A stretch of 64,000 nucleotides of DNA, taken from Polytrichum commune. Lineage: Eukaryota; Streptophyta; Polytrichopsida; Polytrichales; Polytrichaceae. Where the stretch lies: contig OX485808.1 in NCBI GenBank assembly GCA_950295325.1, positions 44,353,180-44,417,179 on the forward strand. Direction: 5' to 3'. The notes beneath the pieces were generated by a model, which ran no database searches, had not been told where the DNA came from, and worked only from the letters and a program-made list of their open reading frames with translations. A program made the position numbers and the translations under genes. Position 1 is the first letter of the stretch; the number at the start of each line of letters is the position of its first letter. Positions 21,845 to 31,889 of this stretch are shown piece after piece.

Positions 21845-24481
21845 CTAATATGGGTGGGTGTTACTTGATGTTACCTGATCCAGTGATGCAATCTCTTCAG
21901 GCACGTCCGCATTGCCGGATATCTCAGGGTGTCCTTCCTCGACGTCCTCCATAGCTTGCACTGGCACTTCCTCGTTGGTGGGTTCTACAGGGTCATCAAT
22001 TACAGGTGTCTGTGTCGTTTTTTTCGACACTTTGAGAATGTCCTCAATTATAGACGCGATAATGGTTTCAGAGCTGGGAGGCACTGCTTCTACGTCTGTG
22101 ATTGCATCAGTCGCAGCATCCTCGGAGACGTCGCTCGGGACAGGAATCGCGGACGCCACACGCATGTCCGCACCGCCCACCGCGCTGATAACTGGGGTGG
22201 GAGCTTGTTTCTGTGCCACCATCACTAGATCCTCCGTCATTGACGTCAATGCCGAAATATCGAGCATCTTCGCAGACGATGAAGGCTCCGTCATGCTATC
22301 AATGTTAGTCGGATGTTTCTGACTCTGATTCTGAAGAATCATTCGCATCATGTCCTCCATGCGCTTGTTTGAGGCTGCCACATTCTCTCCAAGGCGTGTG
22401 ACGCTGCCCTTCAAATCCGTCACTCGAGTGCGCATCGACTCCATTTCCGAGCCATGATCGGGACGCGCTCGGCGCTTTTCCTCATGTGTGCGTTGGTACT
22501 CTTTGGCAACCTCGGCGTCAACCTCCGCATCGTACGGTGCCCTGTTCTTCAACATCGCTTGCATGGCACATTAAAGTCATTACGGATAAAAGGGGACGTC
22601 GACAACAATGCGTTCCAACAGGTGCAGGTCCCGTGACGCCTTTGGAAGTGCCATGATTAACATCGAACATCAACTCAAACAACTAGAGTTACATTGTCGG
22701 CTCATCGGACGTCTAAGTAAACGTGTTGGATGACATCTGTTGTCGACATTGACATTGTAGGGGATAAGGGCCATCACAGATTTATAAAGAGAATTGCAAC
22801 ATTGTCAGCCATGTCAACATAGACATAGTGGCACTCTTACTAGACGGAAGACGACCTCCCTTTCAATAGCTTTCAATTGAGCTGTGGTCGATCTTTTCCC
22901 TTTTGAAATTGAGCGCATGTGCTGAGACTTCAAATGCGCAGCCTCGGTGGCGCGCATACCTACAAGTGTTTTCCAATGCTCTGCATCCACATCGGCTGGT
23001 TTACCCGCATTGTTGTCTATGAGCTGGTTTAACCTCCACCGGGTGTTGATGAGTACCTTTGTTATAATAGGCCGCATCCACTTCTCGCACACTTTGTCAC
23101 AATGCCCGCACATCTCCCAGTCTGCATGCCGGACACACACGTCAATGCCATCACATTCACTTCACAAGCGACCAACACTGGGTGCCCACACTACACCCAC
23201 GTTAGAAAGGGTACAAACCAGTATGTCACCACAAGAGAAAAAATTGATATCATCGACGTCCATAGGGACGTCGATAGCGATTGTCGAGCGTTTCAGTACA
23301 CATGTCCACAAAAACGCACGGACGTCCTGTTCGGCATCCACTCACAGATTGTCAGCATGACACTCTGTGCTAAATACATGTCCACCCTGACGTCAACGAG
23401 AATGTCATGCCTGTCTACATAGACATACACCTTGTTGCTCATGTCCAGAATGATGTTTGGTTGCACTTAAAATGTCAGATTCGGGTTTCACATCGCAAAT
23501 TAACGCGACACATGCATGCCAAAAAATTGATGTGCAAACCTTACCTGTGTATAGGCGTTTGAATAATCGCTTCCTCTCGTGCCGTGGCTGGCCTTCCCAT
23601 CCCGTCGTGGGATCCAGGTCCTTTGCATACTTCTTGATGTCGGCGCACATGACAGCCTTCATGGCGCCAAAAGGCTGCCCTTGCGCATCCAGCTCCACAC
23701 GTTTCTTCAAGGCAGTGCTCCCCCTCCCTTACGTGTTGGTAGTGAATGTGATGTTTCAATCCCATCACTGTTCTCCTGATCGCCGTCTGATTCCGTGCCG
23801 TGGCGTGGTTTGTGTTTGAGTTTGAGTTTGTGTTTGTGTTTGTGTTTGTGTTTGTGTTTGTGTTTGTGTTTGTGTTTGTGTCTAGCATAGTGCGTTGCTA
23901 CATTGATCCAAAATTGTGCATTCTTCTGCCCTATCCCTCTCCTGGCATCCGATACCTCTGCTGGTGGGGACGCTCTAAGGACCTGCTAGAGACAACTACA
24001 GGTGACGTCTACTAATTGCGCAGACTGTAATACCGATTATGCCCACGCCCCGACTCTGATTCTAGCAGAGATCGAAATGTCACTTTTCAAATTGGACAAC
24101 CAGATGTCTAACCGACATCCACTGTGACACATGGGCCTAGACGCGGCTCAATTGAACTGGTCGAACAGGCGCGGACATCGCGATGATGAAGACTGGTTGT
24201 GCTCTACGCTAGCATCAACACTAGGAAGAGGTCAGGAAAGGAGGAGAAAGACCCACTTACCTCTATGATTGCTCCGGCACGTCTTCAGCCGCATCCTCCT
24301 CCGATGATGATACCTCGATTATGCGGCGGCGTCTTGCCGGGGGTGAGCCACGCCTCCCAGCCACATGCCGCGGGTCCTCTCTGGCCTTGGATCGCCGCTC
24401 TCCAGCTGCGCGCCTGTGTTCTACCAATGTTGCTGGAGACATCTCCTTGCGCTTCCCAGTGCGATCCCGTGTCCGCAACAT
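21845..24481 (-). CDS. CACTA second gene, TNPA/Ptta-like (approximate span)
   Basis: Multi-exon gene on minus inside the CACTA element; exon edges are not all resolved. A likely start at 24481 opens MLRTRDRTGKRKEM and continues into an Arg-rich and acidic region (to about 24260). Further pieces: 23710-23530 (KKRVELDAQGQPFG, then DIKKYAKDLDP), 23105-22860 (KWMRPIITKVLINTRWRLNQ, then HWKTLVGMRATEAAH, then SKGKRSTTAQ) and 22564-21845. The last piece is a 239-residue frame with a charged coiled-coil-like start (EYQRTHEEKRRARP, MESMRTRVTDLKGSVTRL) and a Pro/Glu-rich tail. This resembles the plant Ptta/En/Spm transposase family, the DNA-binding second product of CACTA elements. The first piece has an in-frame stop near its 3' donor, so this copy may be damaged or my exon edge is wrong. 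Confidence 0.5.
23808..23881. repeat. Hexanucleotide microsatellite (TGTGTT)n
   Basis: About eleven units of TGTGTT or TGAGTT within the CACTA element. On minus in one frame it reads as alternating Asn-Thr. It lies between recognisable pieces of the second gene, so it is probably intronic. Confidence 0.85.
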
Positions 24482-24621
24482 CTTGGACACCCAAAAGCAA
24501 CACAGCGCGTCGGAAAAGCAACACAAGGGCGTGGGAAGGCAGCGCAGCGCCGTAGGGAAAGCAACACATCGGCGTTGCAGCAGACACCACAATGGAGACT
24601 AGCGGACGTAGGTAAGAGGAT

Positions 24622-25158
24622 CTATGCACCTCGGCATCGGAGAAGACCTATGGCCGATTGTGACCCTATGCCCAACCCACTGGAGGCCGTACAAGCACCT
24701 AAAACCGGGGGCTGCTGCGTGTCCGCATGCGGGCTTCCCAGTGCCATTGTCGGAGTTCGGCTTCTAGTGGCCGAGAGCGGCGAAAAATTTCGCCGCACAG
24801 CAAAATTTGAACTTGACCGTGACCTAAATTGTGATGCATGCATATGAGATGGAAGATTTACTTGTTTTGGAACTGGGTTGATAGCGATGCTCGATGACTC
24901 AGTGGGTGTTGTGAAATTTTCACTCCCAAAGAAGTTGAGCAAGCGTGAGCGGCAGCGACGGTGTGCACGTTGGGTTCTTTGAATTGTGTTGGGTTTTTGG
25001 GATGGCATCATTGCATTCTTCTCTTCGCATTCAAACACCAAAGTGGACAACACTGCAGCCGCCTCGGAGTCATCCGCATCCACCCTTTGCGGATGTTGTG
25101 ATGTGTCTATAAAATGGACAACCCTACCAGGCTTTCGTGCTGAACGCGACACTGCCAT
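24622..25158 (-). CDS. Unidentified frame near the CACTA divergent spacer
   Basis: Minus-strand frame of 178 codons opening MAVSRSARKPGRVVHFIDTS. The first 100 residues are basic with low-complexity Ser/Thr. A possible splice donor (CAA|GTAAAT) lies near 24855. It could be an upstream exon of the second CACTA gene or a chance frame. No family is recognised. Confidence 0.3.
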   Translation of the reverse strand: MAVSRSARKPGRVVHFIDTSQHPQRVDADDSEAAAVLSTLVFECEEKNAMMPSQKPNTIQRTQRAHRRCRSRLLNFFGSENFTTPTESSSIAINPVPKQVNLPSHMHASQFRSRSSSNFAVRRNFSPLSATRSRTPTMALGSPHADTQQPPVLGACTASSGLGIGSQSAIGLLRCRGA

Positions 25159-25532
25159 GCTGCTAAGGGATGTTCAAGCAATGAGCGTACAAAGGTGAAG
25201 CCGCAACACTTAGGGTTTAGAGAATGTCGGCGAGCCTTCTCAGGGTCCTCTGGGGCATCCACTGCCTGGAATACCCTCTGGGACACGTGAGAAAAGGTCA
25301 GTTACATTGTTTTTTTACTGGCGTCGTAGATACCAGTGTTTTCTTGGACGTCATGTAAGACACCCAATGCAACATGTGCTTAATTCAAACACTGTGCGCT
25401 CCCCATTGTGTGCGGGAATGAAAGATCCAGGTCATCGACGTGACCATTGTGGTTTCGATGTTCTGCAGCAGTCAAATCCCTCACGTGGGTGTGTATGGAA
25501 CACACTGCCGTGTAGTGTGTGACCTTCATTTT

Positions 25533-25754
25533 GGTGTCCAGGAAGATGTCACAATTGACGCCGACAGATCAACAGCAATGTCCCCATGGACATTCTCAGT
25601 GACATCCACCCTGGAAGAGACACTCCGCATAGTGTCAACGAATGGTGTCCAGGAAGATGTCACAATTGACGCCGACAGATCAACAGCAATGTCCCCATGG
25701 ACATTCTCAGTGACATCCACCCTGGAAGAGACACTCCGCATAGTGTCAACGAAT
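25533..25754. repeat. Exact 111-bp tandem duplication in the CACTA divergent spacer
   Basis: Two consecutive identical 111-bp units (25533-25643 and 25644-25754) begin GGTGTCCAGGAAGATG and end GTGTCAACGAAT. A third unit starts (GGTGTCC) and stops. The period is a multiple of three, but the repeat lies upstream of the transposase start (25877) and outside recognisable coding sequence. Perfect identity implies a recent event. Confidence 0.95.
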
Positions 25755-25876
25755 GGTGTCCTCTGTTTATATCAATGCTCATGCGCAACACGACCACGCG
25801 GAGACCTTGCGGAAGCGCTGCAGGGTGTGTAACATCGGCCCAGTGAGGTAACATCTTCCAATTCGGGACACGCAAC

Positions 25877-28800
25877 ATGGGTTCGGCTGTGCGTCGTGGT
25901 GCAACCATTCGTTTGACGGACGATGGACGCACACTTCGTCACATGCCAATAGGGGATTTGATACTTCACACGGAGCTCCGCGTGGCGATAGAGAACAATG
26001 TGCACACATTTAGATGTCCTTGCAAAGACTGCAAGGGTGGACGCAGAAAAACCATACAAGTTATACGGCAACACCACGCGGCAGTTGGCCGTGATCCGTT
26101 TCTAACCAAGTCTTTACTAGGCGGTGACCCCGTCGATGGAAACCCACCGTCTGGAATGTGGGTGGAGGACGTCTGTTGTGACAACGACGTTGTAGAAGAC
26201 ATCCCTTCGAACACATTACCTGAACCCGTGGACGCCGACAACGGGGCACTTCCCCCACCCCTCCTGGATGAATTCCATGAAGTTGAACGTCAGGTGCTGG
26301 AGACACTGGGCAGAGGGGATGCACTCCACGAAGAGGCCGTAGCTGAAGGACGTTTGCATATGGAGAACGAGGAAGACGGCGACATCGAAGATGAATTGGA
26401 TGGTTTGTATACGGAAGCCACGACTCCAGTGTACCCGGGTTCAAAAATGAGTGTTGTGTCTGCCACGATCATCATAATGAACATGTGCTCGGTGTTCCGT
26501 GTGAGCAATACATTTACCGATGAGTTGTTCCGATTTTTGTCTGGAGACTTGTTACCAATGCCCAACAAGTTGCCCAAAATTCATTATGCGGCTCGGAAGA
26601 GCATCCGTCGACTTGGATTGACCTACAACAATATCCATGCATGCCCCAATGGTTGTATTCTATATGACGAAGAATATGCAAATCATGATTTATGTCCCAA
26701 GTGCACGGCGCGACGATGGCTGGATGGCAGCAACAACATTCCCGCAAGAGTAATCCGTCATTTTCTCCTAATTCCTAGGTTGAAACGGATGTGGCGCTCG
26801 TCTGAGATAGCGCGTCTATTGACAGGTCACACCAAACACGTCAGCAGTGATGACATCATGCGTTCTGTGGTTGACAGCCCTGCATGGAAGCACATCAACA
26901 ATGACGTCGCGTTTGGCAACTTTGGGCGTGACGATAGGAACATGAGACTGGCTCTCACTTTGGACGGAGTGAATCCTTTTAAACTAAACAACACCAACTG
27001 GTCGACGTGGCCGGTATTGATTTTGATTTACAATTTCGAGCCATGGTTGGTGACAAAAAGTTTTTTATCTCGTTGTGTATATTGATTTCCGGGAAGAAGT
27101 CGCCGTCCTCTTCAAACATTGATGTGTTTATACGACCGCTTTTGAAGGAGCTACAAGAGCTTTGGCATGGTGTTGAGGCTTTAGATTTCTCCCAACCACA
27201 AGGGAGTCACACTTTCACTTTGCGTGCCATACTTATGTGGACCATTTCCGATTTTCCCGCTTTCGGCCTCATTTCTGGTCTTACTTGTAAGGGCTACAAG
27301 GGGTGCCCTTGTTGTGGACCAAACACCGATACGAGGATGGCAAAAACCGGAGACATGCTTCCAAATCGGAGCATTAGGGGCACCAAAATTGTTTACGGCG
27401 GCATTCGTCGTTATTTACCCCGTCACCACCCGTATCGCCGGAATAGGAGATTCAATGGGGAGGAAGAGGAACGTCCTAGGCCAAAACCGGTGTCGGGGGA
27501 TGATATCATTCGATACGCAGCTTGGCGCGATTCATACCTACAGATGGGCGGGAGAAAGAACGGACCCAACGATCCTGTGCATGTCACAAGCGTCAAAAGA
27601 TTTAGTGCGTTGTTCGAGCTGGAATACTGGCAGGTGATTCCCGTATAACAATTAATGTTTGCACATCCTGTCCACAGATGTTGAAGTGGACATCGCGACG
27701 TCCGTCTCAGTCACGTAGTTTGTAATGATGTCCACCAAGACATCTGACCTGACGCTTTAGGCCATGATGATTACCAGCTTTGCTCATACGGATAGACGAG
27801 GCATGCATGTGTCCATGAAAGTGCTGGCAATGTGTCTGAAATTGCCCATGTGTCTTGTGCAGCACCTGCTAGAGCGTCACATCCTCGATGTTATGCATTG
27901 TGAGAAGAATTTGTGCGAGAACTTGTTGAAGACATTGTTTGGAATGAATGATAGTCCTGGAAGCAGGGTCGACGCGGAGGACCTGGGAATACGCGAAGAG
28001 ATATGGTTGCAACCCCCACGGCGGCCACAGGATGGGTACTATATGCCGCACGCTCCCTATGTTTTTAGGCCACATGAACGCGCGGAGTTTGTTGGAATCG
28101 TCTCCAATATTCGCACCCCCACAAACTACATGGGTAGCATTCACAAGCGCCTAGCGGATGGGAAATTGCAGTACATGAAAACGCACGACTACCATGTTTT
28201 CATGCAACAGGCAAGTCAAGAAGGACACCCTCGGGGATGTCAATGTTGTAATACAATGTATCAATGTGTCATAGGAGTATAGGCACACACCGCATGATGT
28301 CTACTGAGACCTCATTCCAAACATGGTTGACGCGTCAACATCCTGGGGGACGTTATCCTCAAACTGTTCTCGCACTTCATGTTCTTCATGACGCTCCTAG
28401 ATGTTATGTCTGATGTCCAGGGGGGCGCGATACAATCGTTCTCTGACTTTCTAAATACATGTCTTCCAGATTCTTCCAGTGGCTATACGCAACCTATTGG
28501 ATGAAAGCGTGCGCGTAGCTATTATCAAACTGAGTATAGTGTTTCAGAGACTATGCGCCAAGGAGGTGAAGAGAGGCGACAAGGAGGGCACAATGTTGGA
28601 TGTGGTGATGGCGACGTGCGTCATGGAGAAGGAGTTCCCTCCCACATTTATGAATGTCATGACGCATCTTCCCGTCCATTTGGTGGAGCAGTTATACACG
28701 TGCGGTCCAGTGCATTGTCGATGGTTGTCTCCCATAGAACGGTACATAAAAACGTTGAAAGATTACGTTCGAACATTTGCACATCCGGAGGGTAGCATAG

Positions 28801-30131
28801 CGGAAGGTTATCAAATGGACGACACGCTTGGTTTTTGCACGGAGTACATGCATGAGTACAGAGGAACTACACATCGTGTATGGGACGTTGAAGAGGATGC
28901 AACCATGAACGATGAGATTCTCCGTTGCAACTCACAACAAAAGCGAAAAATGTTCGACGAATTCCGCAACTATGCGCACGCTTTTGTTTTGGACAATGCG
29001 TCGTCATTGGAGCGTTGCAGAGAGTTAGTGGAACCCATACTTACTTTACTTCAAGCCTCGATGATATATACTGTCACCCAATGCAAAATACCTGTGCCAT
29101 GTCAACTGTGACATGCAGCAGTGCATGAGGATGTGTTGGACATGATGTCCCAAATGACATTCTTTCTGAGATATACGCGTCACATGTGATATTGCAGATG
29201 ATGGCCATCACACTTTTGCATCACCTTTATATACATGCAAGGGCCATTTCTAACCACAATTTAATGGCACACAACCTTGTGCAGGGAGTTTATGGCAGCT
29301 AGAGTTTCGCGTTGGAAAGAGAGGGAGGCCTTTCGGAAAATGTGTCGCCGCCGGCATCCAACTTTGGCAGTGCGGTATCCGTTGGAACTACACGATCTTC
29401 CTCCCTTTGCAACATGGTTGACGTCGCGTCTGTCACGTCAACGTTCCTCCGGCGAAGTTGTGGATGTCGATGTTGCGCAATACGCGCAACCTCCCGAGCG
29501 ATATGCAATCTCACACCGGAAAATGTATGCGTTTGGCATGCACTTCCGAGTACGAGGTGCTGAGGGTGGCCTCGTCACGCGCGATTCATGTGTGGTGGCC
29601 TCATTTACACGACAAATACCATGGGGCTTGAGAAATGGGCGACCCATAGAGACAACCGAGGAGTATGTGGGCTACATCAAAGAGATCTTGGAGCTAGACT
29701 ACCGAAATCATTGCACCACTGTGCTAGTGTGCGATTGGGTTCGCCCAAGTGCAGATCCTCGACACCCTAACATCACACGGGATCAATATGGTTTCACCGT
29801 TGCGAACTTCAACCGCATGGATGGCAAAGTGCACTCAAACTCTTTTGCATTTCCATTGCATTGTCAACAAGTTTTTTTCTCCAATGACCCGACGAGGCCA
29901 GGATGGAAGGTTGTATGTCGCACGGACGTGAGGGGTAGACGTGGGCAACTACAAACCAACCAGACCTTACCGCGCATAATCGATGTCGGCCACGATGCTG
30001 ACTTTGTGGGTTTACAACCACAAATGCAAGATGTAGAGCCCACTAGAGAGCCCGCAACGGACGGCGGCATGCACATCCCAGCCTCGTTGGATGTTCGTGG
30101 GGAAGAAGAAAACGAAGGAACACAGTATTAG
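25877..30131 (+). CDS. CACTA transposase, TNP2-like (Transposase_21, DUF4218, DUF4216)
   Basis: Cuts and moves the element. Exon a, 25877-27633: an N-terminal CxCxxC zinc-type domain (FRCPCKDCKGGRR), then Transposase_21 with ACPNGCILYDEEY, CPKC, SPAWKHI, LALTLDGVNPF and CPCCGPNTD. Exon b, 27863-28210, starts HLLERHILDVMHCEKN. Exon c, 28470 to about 29110, is DUF4218-like (PIERYIKTLKDYVR; PEGSIAEGY). Exon d, 29285-30131, is DUF4216-like (FGMHFRV; DQYGFTVANFNR; DPTRPGWKVV). Intron a/b is GT-AG (27634-27862). Intron b/c appears to be GC-AG (28211-28469), phase 0. The donor after exon c is unresolved. The expected frame switches near 27045-27066 at a CAAAAAG-TTTTTT tract, which is either a real defect or a homopolymer error. 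The 25877 start is the first ATG ahead of the zinc domain. Confidence 0.85.
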
Positions 30132-31229
30132 TGGTTACAACCCAAAGCACCCAAAGCACCTACAGCAACGTCACATCACACATGGCATGCAATGTATAAG
30201 GTTGCGTCACAAGGGACGCCTTGCTGGAGAGGAACCGACTGTCAAGGCTGATGTCTACTCGAGTGTCCGCGGAGACGTCCTTTGTGTTCAAATAGACGGA
30301 TGGTCATAATTTTCTAGGCACTAAGATTTTCCAGTAGCAGTTGCTCGTCTATATGTGGAATGTGGCCACGAGATCCAACGTGGGCACTCCCACGTTTGGC
30401 GCATGTATTTTTGGAATTGTGAGAGCAATGAAGTGCCATATTTTGCTTGCAAAAGTCTTCCCTTGATTTCCTCGTGTCTAAATGTACAAATATATAACCT
30501 TTGAAATCCTTTGAAATCAAAATCAACATATGACAAACTAAATTATAAACAAGTGAATGAGAAAACATTCCTTTTGTAGCAAAACTTGAAATTTCATAAT
30601 TTTTCTATTTTAATCCAAAGGGCATTTTTCCACTTTAATTAATTATTCGGCTAACATGTGTTGAACCAGCTATATATGAACCTACGGTATGCAATTGTAG
30701 TCCCGCATGTCTACCTTATGGCAATTAGAGAATGACTCAACCACCCCCGTGTTTTTTGGCTCATCCGCTACAAATATTTGAACGGAATTCGGGAGAATAA
30801 CATGCATGCCAAGAACCATATTGATGCACCGTGAGAAATTTATGTGGCATTCCCTCAAATTTTTGGGAACAAGTTTGTCTTTTATAGCCAACCACACATA
30901 GTTGAACATTCTCCAACCTTTTTTTCCCGGGCAGCACTTTAAGTCTGCCCGCCGCAACTTTATACATGCCGTGGATAGACCTGTGGGGATGACGTGGCGT
31001 TAGCGGCCTTACAAACGGCCCGACGCAGGACGTCAGCATGTTTTAAATGACATCCACAAGAACATGGCTATCCTTCCTGACATCGCCATGTCCTGGCCCA
31101 TGATTTGTCATGTTTCACGCAACGTCCAATAAAATCTGCAATTCTGTGGGCGTTTATTGCCGAACATAGTGACATCTCGGAAGACATCACTCGTTTCCCC
31201 AAAACAACCCCAAAAACGCGGGTTTCTTA
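30132..31229. other. CACTA right subterminal region
   Basis: Non-coding end of the transposon with scattered GACGT motifs (for example near 30274, 30990 and 31030) and an AT-rich block at 30300-30700. Short frames here have no recognisable domain. Confidence 0.6.
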
Positions 31230-31237
31230 TAGTGATA

Positions 31238-31514
31238 TTACGCAAGCAAGACCGTATAATCCTTGAGAGCTAGAGAGCAAGACCGAGAATTCAATTGATT
31301 TCTCTCTCAACCTCAATGTCTATTTAAGGTCTTTGATCATCATCACCTCCTAGGATGATGGGGTACCATACCAGAACCTAGTTGCCATTCTACGACGACG
31401 AGGCGTCTACGACGGCTAGGTGTCCTCAACAACTAGGCATTTACTACGACTGGGCGTCCTCGATGACGAGGTTGGGTCTACGGACACCTGGTCATCGACA
31501 GTAGTGCCACAACA
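31238..31514 (-). repeat. Copia 3' LTR, inner part
   Basis: 277 bases that with 20233-20275 make exactly 320, the length of the other LTR. Bases 31377-31510 contain the block shared with the gypsy LTR (CCTAGTTGCCATTCTACGAC, then GACGAGGTTGGGT and CATCGACAGTAGTG). Confidence 0.92.
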
Positions 31515-31523
31515 CTCCCCCTT
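31515..31523 (-). other. Copia polypurine tract
   Basis: Read on minus as AAGGGGGAG, directly abutting the inner edge of the 3' LTR, where plus-strand priming occurs. Confidence 0.85.
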
Positions 31524-31889
31524 AGACACAACAAGTCTAGTTTAGACATCATGTTGTCTTCCCTCATTAAAAACCTTACTGTGATTATTCACAAGTAAGG
31601 TAAAATACAATTTGATAATACAATTTGAGGTAAAAATTCACGAGTGAAGGAAAAATAAGAGTGGAAGGGCCTAGACGGATTATTTATATGTTAGGTAGGG
31701 ATGAATACCTCCGCATCCCTATTCCCTGAACAATTTGCCTATGCCTAGTTGTTGGTAATGACTTAGTGAATAAGTTTGCTAGGTTATCAGAAGACCTAAC
31801 TCGTATCACATTTATATCTGATCCCAATAATTCATGTGTGAAAAGAACTTTGGTAAGATGTGCTTGATTCAGTCTCCTTTGATGTAGCC

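Larger units (their letters stand above)
20276..31234 (+). mobile_element. CACTA (En/Spm) DNA transposon, apparently whole
   Basis: Begins CACTATAAGAAAATCC at 20276 and ends TTTCTTATAGTG at 31234, giving 12-bp inverted ends (CACTATAAGAAA). It is flanked by a 3-bp duplication ATA (20273-20275 and 31235-31237), the exact signature of the superfamily. Length is 10,959 bp. Both ends are dense in GACGTGG/CCACGTC-type motifs, the likely subterminal transposase-binding sites. It carries a TNP2-like transposase on plus and a second gene on minus, reading away from a shared spacer at about 24.5-25.9 kb. The coding core is clearly richer in G+C than the surrounding DNA. One apparent frame slip sits in the transposase at a homopolymer. 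It is younger than the copia LTR it splits. Confidence 0.95.

Noticed and set aside
23457-23819. Plus-strand frames opposite the second CACTA gene
   Set aside because: They mirror the minus-strand pieces that carry family-like motifs. Amino acid composition on plus is irregular.
25440-25832. 130-codon frame containing two identical 37-residue repeats
   Set aside because: The repeat is the 111-bp DNA duplication, open in both orientations because the period is a multiple of three. No family resemblance was seen.
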